Source: Bacteroidales bacterium (GTDB lineage: Bacteria; Bacteroidota; Bacteroidia; Bacteroidales; Muribaculaceae). Taken from it: 41,453 bases of DNA. Positions 9,007 to 16,999 of this stretch are shown piece after piece. The stretch spans positions 1-41,453 of the forward strand of contig CAAEIL010000198.1 of assembly GCA_900755985.1 (NCBI GenBank), in the 5' to 3' direction. Under the pieces are notes generated by a model that had not been told where the DNA came from, did no database searches, and worked only from the letters and a program-made list of their open reading frames with translations. Within the stretch, counting starts at the first letter, position 1, and each line of letters opens with the position of its first letter. The translations under genes were made by a program, and so were the position numbers.

Positions 9007-9014
9007 CAAAGATA
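9007..9014 (-). promoter_or_regulatory. Minus-strand -7 box just upstream of the LTA synthase-like gene
   Basis: Read on the minus strand, TATCTTTG matches TAnnTTTG and sits only 8 bp from the ATG at 8998. Transcription would start within a few bases of the start codon, giving a very short or nearly absent leader. No convincing TTTG was found upstream. Confidence 0.5.
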
Positions 9015-9054
9015 CACAATATCGGTCGAATAAGTGAATTAAAAGATACTAAAC

Positions 9055-9078
9055 GACCGAAAGCCGGACCGAAAGCCG
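9055..9078. repeat. 12-bp tandem duplication
   Basis: GACCGAAAGCCG occurs twice in direct succession, followed by GCCGGC. It lies between the terminator of the Sus-type operon and the promoter of the LTA synthase-like gene. Confidence 0.7.
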
Positions 9079-9088
9079 GCCGGCTCTT

Positions 9089-9120
9089 AAAAAAACTCCC
9101 GACCTGTGCGGGCCGGGAGC
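9089..9120 (-). terminator. Rho-independent terminator of the SusCD operon
   Basis: On the minus strand a GC-rich stem (CTCCCG pairing with CGGGAG, extended by a GCC/GGT step) is followed by seven T residues. It lies about 45 bp past the stop of the third gene of the SusC-SusD operon, as expected for its terminator. Confidence 0.88.
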
Positions 9121-9165
9121 TTTGGTGTGAAGGGTGTATTGAACCCTGTTAATTTATCGGTCTAA

Positions 9166-11076
9166 TTATTTTTTCTTATTAACGAAAGTGTTGTTGATTG
9201 CAATCTTACGGATTGTCTTGGCCGAGAAGCGGTTCTTGACATTTTTACAAGATGCGATCTTAACCATACCTTTGAACGAAGGACGTACAACACTATGCGA
9301 CAGGGCTTTGCGTTTTGCAGCGCTTGAGGTCTCCGGGAAGATAATGAAGCCCTGAGGATTGCTCTTGAGCTGGTAACCATAATTACCGTTGTTCGAGAAC
9401 ATGGGGTTGCAGATGGTTACAATACCATCTTCGAACGATGAGAACTCTGTAATGGGATCCTCTTCGTCGCTCGAAAGGACTTGTTTAATCTGTTCGTGCG
9501 AGACATTGGGATAGCGGGTTGCATAGAACGATTCGAGGTTGCCGATTTCGACATCACCTCCATAGTACTGCGCACTTTCAAATCCTGAGAACTGCTGGGG
9601 AATGAGAACGAAACCGGGGTCGCTGACATCGAATGCCACATAGTCGTTGAATGTATTTTCATTGTCTTCGGCGAGGGCGAAACCGGCCTGTAAATAAGGA
9701 GCTTGGAGGTAGTAGACACCCTGAGTCTTGTTATCACTCAAGAGATTTACCTTGAACTGTTCGTTCTTAACATTGAAGCGAGGAGCTATGAAGGGGTCAT
9801 AGTATTCAGCAACACCGACATTTTTGAAATCGGGAGCACCTAAGACGAGTTTCAGATAAGCGTAAGCGCTTTCGGCAGCCTGGCCTTTGGCGTCATAAGT
9901 CTGAGCGACAACGGTGTAGTAACCGGCATCGGTAACGGGGAATTCGAAGGTGACGGGCGAGTTGCCTTTCTGTTCCTGAACGCCGGCAGCGCCATTCTGG
10001 ATAGCTTCGAGACCACCCATAACATCACGGCCGGGAACACAAACTGCTTTGAACGTAGCGACGTCTTTGGCGGGAGTTACAGTAGCTTTAACCACATACG
10101 AACCGTCAGGGTTAATCATAGTGCCGTTATATTCGACTTCGCAGTTGAGTTCGGGGAAGCCGGGGAGCTGGAGGTATTCCATAGTATCGCCGAACCAGCT
10201 GAACGAACCTGCGGCGTGGTCGATGGTCGACGGCAGGAAGTAGCAGCAATGGAAAGTGAAGAGACCGCGTTCGGGCTCGTAGTACGAGTCATATCTGAAA
10301 TTGTCACCTTGACCGGGACCGAATGCATAGTCATATACCGAAGCGATATCACCGAACCATATCTGGCCTGTCGTGTTGTCTACACCGATATACTGGGGAA
10401 GGATACGACAGGGTATACGGCCGTTGACGACATTGTTCATATCAGGAATTTCGATAACGATGTTGGGATAGGGTTCGTATTCCTCGCCGGCTTCTTCCTG
10501 TTCGGCATAGCTTCCGATGAAGTCAATAACGGTAAAGGTGACGTTGTTGGGAGTTTTGGGGCTGTACGATTGGACTACGTTACGCTCGTTGATAGCGGGA
10601 CCGAAGGGTGAGCCGAATGTCCATACAGCGTCTTTTAAGGTTTCGGTGACAAGAGGAGTTTTCATAACAGCAACAAAGCTGTATGAAGCGTTGCCGTAGT
10701 CCGAAGCGGGAGATACTGACAGGGTCAGTTTGTACTCCTTGTCATATTCGACTTTAGCGGGGTCGTACGATACGACAAGCTCTGTGGAGATTTCGCCTTC
10801 GGAGAAGACGGCTTCGGTCTGTGTAGTGAAAAGGCCTGTGTTGTCAGCGTCTGTCAGGGTCACAGTGTAGCTCGAGGGTGCGTCAGCGCCGGTACGGTTG
10901 AGCTCAACGGTGAATGTGCCTGCTTCGTCAGACAGATTGACGGTCGAGGGCAGTGCCGACTGGAAGAAAGCACCGGGCGACTGGGCGCCTACGGTGTAGT
11001 CGTCGTCATCGCTGCAAGATGTCAGCGATACGGCCAGACCCATCAAAGCCAATGCGGTATATTTGAAGAATTTCAT
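9166..11076 (-). CDS. Surface lipoprotein, third gene of a SusCD locus (SusE/F-position)
   Basis: This 636-residue lipoprotein has a lipobox ending at Cys21, followed by SDDDD, which fits the Bacteroidetes surface-export signal (acidic residues after Cys). Residues 35-140 resemble a Calx-beta or Ig-like beta-sandwich (GTFTVELNRTGADAPSSYTVTL). The middle holds further beta-rich regions and the rest is unfamiliar. By position it should be an accessory binding protein working with the SusC/SusD pair at the cell surface. The last 49 residues (588-636) contain 15 Lys/Arg and no acidic residue and end in KKK, in sharp contrast with the acidic body. It follows susD after 127 bp. The ligand is unknown. 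Confidence 0.8.
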   Translation of the reverse strand: MKFFKYTALALMGLAVSLTSCSDDDDYTVGAQSPGAFFQSALPSTVNLSDEAGTFTVELNRTGADAPSSYTVTLTDADNTGLFTTQTEAVFSEGEISTELVVSYDPAKVEYDKEYKLTLSVSPASDYGNASYSFVAVMKTPLVTETLKDAVWTFGSPFGPAINERNVVQSYSPKTPNNVTFTVIDFIGSYAEQEEAGEEYEPYPNIVIEIPDMNNVVNGRIPCRILPQYIGVDNTTGQIWFGDIASVYDYAFGPGQGDNFRYDSYYEPERGLFTFHCCYFLPSTIDHAAGSFSWFGDTMEYLQLPGFPELNCEVEYNGTMINPDGSYVVKATVTPAKDVATFKAVCVPGRDVMGGLEAIQNGAAGVQEQKGNSPVTFEFPVTDAGYYTVVAQTYDAKGQAAESAYAYLKLVLGAPDFKNVGVAEYYDPFIAPRFNVKNEQFKVNLLSDNKTQGVYYLQAPYLQAGFALAEDNENTFNDYVAFDVSDPGFVLIPQQFSGFESAQYYGGDVEIGNLESFYATRYPNVSHEQIKQVLSSDEEDPITEFSSFEDGIVTICNPMFSNNGNYGYQLKSNPQGFIIFPETSSAAKRKALSHSVVRPSFKGMVKIASCKNVKNRFSAKTIRKIAINNTFVNKKK

Positions 11077-11203
11077 TTTCGTGAGTCTTTTTTAGTTAAA
11101 AACTTTGGAAGATTGATTTGTATGCTCAAGCATACGATAAATATAGAGAAGAGAAAAGGAGAGAGGAGAATGAATAACTATGCGTTAGCTGAGATAGTCA
11201 GTA
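11077..11203 (-). other. Spacer between susD-like gene and third lipoprotein gene
   Basis: This gap carries a 6-bp hairpin (GTATGC at 11120-11125, GCATAC at 11130-11135) and an uninterrupted 26-nt purine run on the plus strand at 11145-11170, which would be polypyrimidine in the operon mRNA. I see no TAnnTTTG box for a separate promoter. Confidence 0.6.
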
Positions 11204-12844
11204 TCAATAGGTCTGACCGGGAGCGGGACGTGTGCACGAGGGGTTGTTATCTGCTGCCGAAATCATAGCGTTGCCGTTGATTTCGCCCTGAGGTATACAG
11301 TAGATGAGCACACCGGCCATGCTTTTGCCCGAAGTGGGGTCGAGGCTGTAAGAAGGAACGTTGAAGTTTTCGGCGGGATACCAGTTTTTACCGATACGGT
11401 CGACAGGTTTGTCAAGACGCATGTAATCGAAGTAAGCGAGACCTTCGCCCCAGAACTCGACACGTTTGTCCTGATAGATGGCTTCGGCAATGGATTCGTT
11501 GCTGGCAGCGTTCATACGATATTCGGGATTGCGATAAGTACGGATGAAAGTGGTGAATCCTTCCTTAGCGGCTGCGCCCTGGCCGGCACGTGCCATAGCC
11601 TCGTACATAATGTAGTACATTTCTTCGATACGCATCAGCATAATGTCGTTGGCAAGAGTTGACTGGCCGACAACATTCTGATAAGCGGCGAATTTGACAT
11701 TGGTGTAGGGTTCGAGAGTGTCGAACTGTTCGACATAAGCCTGCTCGTTTTCGGTAAGGTTGGCCGACTTGTAGTTTTCGTCAAGGAACCAGCCTTTGCG
11801 TACGTCGGTCTCGGGAATCTGATTGTAGAGGTCGACAGCGCAGTATTTCCAGGTACCGGCAGGAACGTAGCAGTTGTCCGATACGAATGAGCAGACAAAC
11901 GAGGGCCAGTTGCAGATAACGGTAGTGACGACACGGTCAGTTTCGGCGATAGCGATACCCCACATCCAGTTGCTGAGGTCAATGCTGTTGAAGCCGGGAT
12001 GAGAGGCTGCTTCTGTGCTCAGGGGTGAACCCGAGAAAGCGGCGATAGCGGCCTGAGCATCGTCGGCGGCAGCCTGATAGTTGCCCATAGTCAGGTTGAC
12101 GCGGGCGCGGATACCGTAGGCGACGGCTTTCGATATCATACGTTTGGGTTTGCTGTCAATTATCTGCGAAGCGGTGACGTTGGTTTTTTCCAACAGCGAG
12201 ATAGCCTCGTTGATGTCGGTCATAACCTGAGCGTAGACTTCGCGGACAGTTGCGCGGGGTGCGCCGTTGGCGGCAACCTCTGCTTCGTTGGTGTCAAGAA
12301 CCAGAGGAACGCATGGAGCGTCGGGAGTCAGCTGGTAGTTGAACTGGAAAAGCTGAGCGAGGACGAAGTAGTCGAATGCACGCTGGCCAACAGCCTGTGC
12401 ACGCGAGAACTGAATTGTACCGTCGGTCGACTCGGGGGACATAGATTTAGCTGTGGCGTTGCAAGCGAAAATCTGGTCGAAGATGTGATACCAGGCCATT
12501 GCGGCAGGAGTGCCTGAAGGCGACGGCGAGCGGAATGCCGACCAGTACTGCATCCAGTTGTAGCCGACAGCGGGAGCTGCCATATCGGCGGGCTGCAGGT
12601 CAAGACCGGGCATTACACCGGGATAACCAAAGTCAAAGTGCGAGTCGAAAACCGAGCCGTATGACGAATATGAGGCAAAAATACCGGATACGCCTGCAAC
12701 TGTCATCTGAGGATTACGCTCAAGAACAGCTTCTTTTATCTCAGAAGTGACATATCTGTCCTGGAAATCGGGGTCGAGGTCCTCGCACGATGTGAATGCG
12801 AGAGCACCGAGACCAAATACCCAAATTTTATTTAGATGTTTCAT
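11204..12844 (-). CDS. SusD/RagB-family nutrient-binding lipoprotein
   Basis: The 546-residue surface lipoprotein has a lipobox ending at Cys20 followed by EDLD, an acidic surface-export signal. The N-terminal region is alpha-helical, including the TPR-like stretch AYGIRARVNLTMGNYQAAADDAQAAI. The C-terminal block with RIEEMYYIMYEAMARAG and RVEFWGEGLAYFDYMRL is highly typical of the RagB/SusD family. SusD proteins cap the SusC channel and deliver glycans or other nutrients to it. The gene lies 65 bp downstream of its susC partner and shares its orientation. No glycoside hydrolase or protease is adjacent, so the substrate (glycan, glycopeptide or peptide) cannot be guessed. Confidence 0.96.
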   Translation of the reverse strand: MKHLNKIWVFGLGALAFTSCEDLDPDFQDRYVTSEIKEAVLERNPQMTVAGVSGIFASYSSYGSVFDSHFDFGYPGVMPGLDLQPADMAAPAVGYNWMQYWSAFRSPSPSGTPAAMAWYHIFDQIFACNATAKSMSPESTDGTIQFSRAQAVGQRAFDYFVLAQLFQFNYQLTPDAPCVPLVLDTNEAEVAANGAPRATVREVYAQVMTDINEAISLLEKTNVTASQIIDSKPKRMISKAVAYGIRARVNLTMGNYQAAADDAQAAIAAFSGSPLSTEAASHPGFNSIDLSNWMWGIAIAETDRVVTTVICNWPSFVCSFVSDNCYVPAGTWKYCAVDLYNQIPETDVRKGWFLDENYKSANLTENEQAYVEQFDTLEPYTNVKFAAYQNVVGQSTLANDIMLMRIEEMYYIMYEAMARAGQGAAAKEGFTTFIRTYRNPEYRMNAASNESIAEAIYQDKRVEFWGEGLAYFDYMRLDKPVDRIGKNWYPAENFNVPSYSLDPTSGKSMAGVLIYCIPQGEINGNAMISAADNNPSCTRPAPGQTY

Positions 12845-12909
12845 TTGAATTTGCTTATTAAATAGTTAGAATCTGCAATTTCGTGATTACGTTGTTGAAC
12901 AGACTAATA

Positions 12910-15900
12910 TTAGAAGCTGAACTTGATACCACCGGTCAACGAACGGATGGGCGAGTAAGTGGCGTTGTCCGACGAGGTGAAGCTCTGACGGGGGTCAAGA
13001 CCTTTACGTTTGCTCCAGAGTGCAACGTTTTCAGCAGCGAAATAGATGCGGATGTCGCTGACTTTGAACTTGTTGGTCCACTTATTGGGGAAGGTGTAGC
13101 CCAAAGTGATATTGTTGAGCGACAGATAGTTGCTCGAGATCAGGAAATGGTCAGAAGTAGCGTTTGCCGAAGAAACAGGGTTGCCTTCGAGACGGGGTAC
13201 GTCAGTATTGGTGTTCTCGGGAGTCCAGGCGTTGAGGGCGTCTTTGTGGATAGCCTGGCCCATGTATGACGAATTGCCGTTCCACATAAGGGTCTGATAA
13301 CCGCTGTCCATAATTTTGCCACCGAACTGATATGCGAACTGGATACTGAAGTCAACGCCGTAGGCATTCACTGTTGTTCCGAAACCGCCATAAGCTTTGG
13401 GCATGATGTTGCCGGTAGATTTGCGATTAGTGTTGTAAGCGTCAGAATATTTTTCGGTAAGATACTCTTCTTTGGCCTTAACCTGAACTTCTTCGCCCTG
13501 TTCGTTCTTATAGGTGTACATAATGGGGTTGCCATTTTCGTCTTGAGCGTCACGGAGAGCTTTGAACAGAGGCTGGCCTTGGTCATTGAGACCTGCGTAT
13601 TCAACAATCCAGAGCTGATACATCGACTGGCCTTCGGCAAAGAAGCGAGAGCCTGACAGCCAACCTTTCTCCGAGTCAGGACGCCAGTTTTCGGTGGTGT
13701 TGAGGATACGGGGATCGAGTTTGAGAACTTTGTTCCAGCCAAAGGTGATGTTGGCATTGATGTCCCAGGTGATGTCCTTGGTGCGGACGGGAGTGTAGTT
13801 GAGGTCGATTTCGACACCGGCGTTACGCATCGAACCTACGTTCATAGGTATCGAAGAGTAGCCGAGCGAGGGAGCGACGGGAACCTGCATAAGCATATCC
13901 GAAGTCTGACGCTGGAAGTATTCGACAGTACCGGAGAGTTTGCCGTGCCAGAAGCTGAAGTCGATACCGGCGTTGAGGTTGTTGGATTTCTCCCAGGTGA
14001 TGTCTTTGTTGCCTTTGTAAGCGAGAGTTGCATCGGACCATACGCCTTCTGCACCCGAGATACGGTACTGGTCGGCGTATGCGATGTAGTTGGCGCCGAT
14101 GCCGTCGTTACCGTTCTGACCAAACGAGAATTTGATTTTCAGAAGGTCAATCCATTCTTTTTCGGCGAGGAAAGATTCCTTGTTGATGTTCCAGCCGGCC
14201 GAAGCTGACCAGAATGTACCCCAGCGGTGGTCTTTGTGGAAGCGCGAGCTACCGTCGCGACGAACCGATGCGGATACGTAATATTTGCCGTCGAAGTTGT
14301 AGTTGACACGTCCGAAGAAGCCGCGGTGGATAAGGCTGTGGAGATAGCCCGAACCGTTTTTCTGGTCGATGGTGTTGTTGACAACCCACGAATCGGGGTT
14401 ATAGAGGTTCGAACCGGAAGCCTCGACGTCTTCGATCTGATAAGCTGAGTTTTCGGCACCGACCATGATATCAACATCATGGAGACCGAATTTGCGGTTG
14501 TAGTCAGCAAGAAGCTGGAGGTTGATCGAACGAGAGCGGGTCTGAACCTGAATGGCCTGGCCTTTGTAAGCGGCACCTGCGCCATAATAGGCGTTTTTGA
14601 GGTAGTGCAGACGGGTGTTGTCTATGTAGTAACCAGCGGTACCGGTGATATTGAGGCCGGTAACAGGGTTGATTTTGGCATACCACTGAGCATCGAAGAT
14701 GTCGCTGAGGTATTCCTGCTTGTCATAGATGAGGTCACCGGCAGGGTTAGCACCCTGATAGGTAGTACGGACGGGAGTGCGGCCCCAACCGTAGTCCTTG
14801 CCGTCGCCGTAGTCGTAGACGGGAGTGCCGAGAGCTTCGTGGTAACGGATGTTGCCCAGGGCGTCACGGATATACATAGGATAGCAGGGACCGAGGGTGT
14901 TGGCAAGGTTGAATGCGTTGCCCGACGATGTGGAAGAGTTGAGGTCCTGGTCGCCGGGATAACCGGTGTTCTGGTATGTGTAAGCCATACGAGTACCAAT
15001 CTGCAGCCAGCTCTTGGCCTGGTAGTCGACATTCATACGCGAGCTGAAACGGTTGAAGTGCGAACCTTTGATGATACCTTCGTCGCCGAGGTAGCTGCCT
15101 GCAACGTAGTATTTAAGTTTCTGCGAACCGCCTGTAATCGACATGTTGTATTCCTGACGGAGACCGTGGATAAGAGTTTCTTTGGTCCAGTCGTCGGCAA
15201 GATACATATAGTCGCCCGAGACGTAGCCGGGTGTAGCGTTGGGGTTGAATTTACCATTGATACCGAAGGCATCCTGACCGGCAGGAATTGTCCAGGTCTG
15301 ATAGCCGAGGCCCTGCATACCCCAGATATTGGCATTGGCGTATGCGTGGGGGTTGGCACCATCAGGAGTATCTGCGTAGTTGTATAACGAAGTATTATAG
15401 AGAGCATGGTACATGGTCTCGAGGTACTGGCGCTGGTCGGTGATGACGTCGTAGTTGGGGATAGCGCGTGAGTTCGAGCCCCAGCGCATATCGACAGAGA
15501 CTTTGGCGTTGCCTTCCTTACCGGATTTGGTGGTGATGAGGATGACACCGTTGGCACCGCGGGCACCGTAAAGAGCAGTCGAAGCGGCGTCTTTGAGGAC
15601 GGTCAGCGATTCGATATCCGAGTTAGGGATAGCGGCGATGTCACCGTCGTAGGGCATACCGTCGACAACGTAAAGAGGCGATGTACCAGCGTTGATAGAA
15701 CCGACGCCACGGATGAGGACGGTCGAAGCAGTACCGGGCTGGCCGTTGGAGCTCAGGGTCTGAACGCCCGAAACTTTACCGGCAAGAGCGTTGGTAACGT
15801 TCGAGGTAAGAGCATCCTCGAGCTGGTCGGCTTTGACGACCGAAGCCGAACCGGTGTAAGCACCCTTAGTTGTTGTACCGTAGGCAACCACAATAGCCTC

Positions 15901-16209
15901 GTCAAGGAGTTCGGCATTGGGAGCAAGCATTACAGTCACTTTGCCGGAAGCGGGGATGGTCACTGTCTTGGGGTGATAACCTACGCCTGAGACATGGATA
16001 GTCTTGACGTTGGGACCAACGGAAAGACGGAACATACCTTCGTGGGCGGTGGCCACGCCGGTAGCACTGTTGCCAGGAGTAACCGAAGCACCGATAACGG
16101 GATCTTCAGTTCCCTCTTCGAGAACAGTACCTGTCACCACACGCGTCTGAGCCGACGCACATAAGCTGACCGAAAGTACTGCTACAAGTAATAGAAACAG
16201 CTTTTTCAT
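12910..16209 (-). CDS. SusC/RagA-family TonB-linked outer-membrane transporter
   Basis: The 1099-residue product has a signal peptide cleaved after CASA (residue 20). It then has a carboxypeptidase-regulatory-like domain (VVTGTVLEEGTEDPVIGASV), a TonB plug with VLIRGVGSINAGTSPLYVVDGMPYDG, the SusC signature DAASTALYGARGANGVILITT, and a large beta-barrel ending GGIKFSF. It imports a substrate across the outer membrane with TonB energy, together with the SusD-like protein encoded next. The frame extends 17 codons upstream to 16260, but the Lys-Lys signal-peptide start at 16209 is clearly right. No ECF sigma/anti-sigma pair or hybrid two-component regulator is adjacent. Confidence 0.97.
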   Translation of the reverse strand: MKKLFLLLVAVLSVSLCASAQTRVVTGTVLEEGTEDPVIGASVTPGNSATGVATAHEGMFRLSVGPNVKTIHVSGVGYHPKTVTIPASGKVTVMLAPNAELLDEAIVVAYGTTTKGAYTGSASVVKADQLEDALTSNVTNALAGKVSGVQTLSSNGQPGTASTVLIRGVGSINAGTSPLYVVDGMPYDGDIAAIPNSDIESLTVLKDAASTALYGARGANGVILITTKSGKEGNAKVSVDMRWGSNSRAIPNYDVITDQRQYLETMYHALYNTSLYNYADTPDGANPHAYANANIWGMQGLGYQTWTIPAGQDAFGINGKFNPNATPGYVSGDYMYLADDWTKETLIHGLRQEYNMSITGGSQKLKYYVAGSYLGDEGIIKGSHFNRFSSRMNVDYQAKSWLQIGTRMAYTYQNTGYPGDQDLNSSTSSGNAFNLANTLGPCYPMYIRDALGNIRYHEALGTPVYDYGDGKDYGWGRTPVRTTYQGANPAGDLIYDKQEYLSDIFDAQWYAKINPVTGLNITGTAGYYIDNTRLHYLKNAYYGAGAAYKGQAIQVQTRSRSINLQLLADYNRKFGLHDVDIMVGAENSAYQIEDVEASGSNLYNPDSWVVNNTIDQKNGSGYLHSLIHRGFFGRVNYNFDGKYYVSASVRRDGSSRFHKDHRWGTFWSASAGWNINKESFLAEKEWIDLLKIKFSFGQNGNDGIGANYIAYADQYRISGAEGVWSDATLAYKGNKDITWEKSNNLNAGIDFSFWHGKLSGTVEYFQRQTSDMLMQVPVAPSLGYSSIPMNVGSMRNAGVEIDLNYTPVRTKDITWDINANITFGWNKVLKLDPRILNTTENWRPDSEKGWLSGSRFFAEGQSMYQLWIVEYAGLNDQGQPLFKALRDAQDENGNPIMYTYKNEQGEEVQVKAKEEYLTEKYSDAYNTNRKSTGNIMPKAYGGFGTTVNAYGVDFSIQFAYQFGGKIMDSGYQTLMWNGNSSYMGQAIHKDALNAWTPENTNTDVPRLEGNPVSSANATSDHFLISSNYLSLNNITLGYTFPNKWTNKFKVSDIRIYFAAENVALWSKRKGLDPRQSFTSSDNATYSPIRSLTGGIKFSF

Positions 16210-16315
16210 ACTTAAAACAATTAGACAATAAATTAAAAAATAAATGATGTGAAAATTCAATCTTAAGACTGGTTTGGTCGGGATACAACAAGCCCTTAAA
16301 ACCTTATTTATTTCA

Positions 16316-16323
16316 CAAAGTTA
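16316..16323 (-). promoter_or_regulatory. -7 box of the SusCD operon
   Basis: On the minus strand TAACTTTG fits TAnnTTTG and would give a leader of about 100 nt before the susC-like start at 16209. The region is very AT-rich and no clear TTTG is seen 20 bp upstream. Confidence 0.5.
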
Positions 16324-16649
16324 AACACTTTTATTGGAATATAAATAAAAATCGTAAAAAATTTTACATCGACAAGGCCCAAAAACGCTACTTTTGATAA
16401 AAATATTTAAAATAAATTTAGCAAAACGATACTTCACAGTACACCTCACGTATCAAAAAATCTATCCTGACGAATAATATCAAGGCAAAAACCGTTAAAA
16501 GCCGTTCAAATTGATAAATTTAAAAAATTATGCTCAAAAACATAATTATTTGAAATAATCAGCCCCGTTTTTTTGAATCCGACAAGCAAAAACCGTCCCC
16601 AAAGTCATCCGAGCCCCCGACTTTGCATACAGAGTCAACGTTTTTATGG

Positions 16650-16802
16650 CGACAGCGACAACCCGGAGGTGATGTCACTTCGGCAGGCCGCACTTACTGC
16701 ATCCTGCCCATGGGCGCCGACACAAAGAGCCCGCACCTCATTGGGGTTGGGCGCGGGCTCGTGGAAAAGAAGGCAATCTTTAAATGATTGTCGGGCTTTT
16801 TT
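16650..16802. other. Hairpin-rich block, possible structured RNA (strand undecided)
   Basis: Visible elements are GGCAGG/CCTGCC (16682-16687 with 16703-16708), GAGCCCGC/GCGGGCTC (16727-16734 with 16753-16760), and GGCAATC/GATTGTC (16772-16778 with 16786-16792) followed by GGGC and six T on the plus strand, a possible plus-strand terminator. On the minus strand the 8-bp stem is followed by TTTG. A minus-strand TATTTTTG box lies at 16851-16858. I do not recognise a known riboswitch or housekeeping RNA. Confidence 0.35.
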
Positions 16803-16881
16803 AATGAAGCCAGAAAAATGCCTTTCTTTGGTATTATAACATCCCGTCAACAAAAATAGTTCGACAGGCTATTCAAATAAA

Positions 16882-16917
16882 TTCTCCGGACAACGCTGTT
16901 GACGTGCCCGGAGAATG
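16882..16917 (-). terminator. Terminator downstream of the CoA-transferase gene
   Basis: A perfect 9-bp stem (ATTCTCCGG at 16882-16890, CCGGAGAAT at 16909-16917) encloses a second small stem (CAAC/GTTG at 16892-16902). On the minus strand it is followed by TTTATTTG. It lies about 85 bp beyond the stop of the CoA-transferase gene. Confidence 0.7.
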
Positions 16918-16999
16918 AGATGGCTATACTTTAAGCGGTATTAAATATATTGCTTTATATTAATGCTTAATAATAAAATGTAATTATTAATAATGTGTA

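Larger units (their letters stand above)
16210..16999. other. 790-bp gene-free region between the CoA-transferase and SusCD operons
   Basis: From the susC side: leader and -7 box (16210-16323), an AT-rich stretch with no structure I can name (16324-16560), a GC-richer block with several hairpins (16570-16805), then the terminator of the CoA-transferase gene (16882-16917) and AT-rich sequence to 16999. The short open frames at 16573-16839 (plus) and 16644-16853 (minus) lack family resemblance or coding character. Confidence 0.6.

Noticed and set aside
14479..15387. 302-codon open frame on the plus strand, antisense to the susC-like gene
   Set aside because: It lies wholly inside an unmistakable susC coding region, its product is Val/Gly-rich with no family resemblance, and other genes here show the same antisense effect.
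16573..16853. Overlapping short open frames on both strands in the gene-free region
   Set aside because: Neither product looks like a protein family or signal peptide, and the region is better explained by hairpins.
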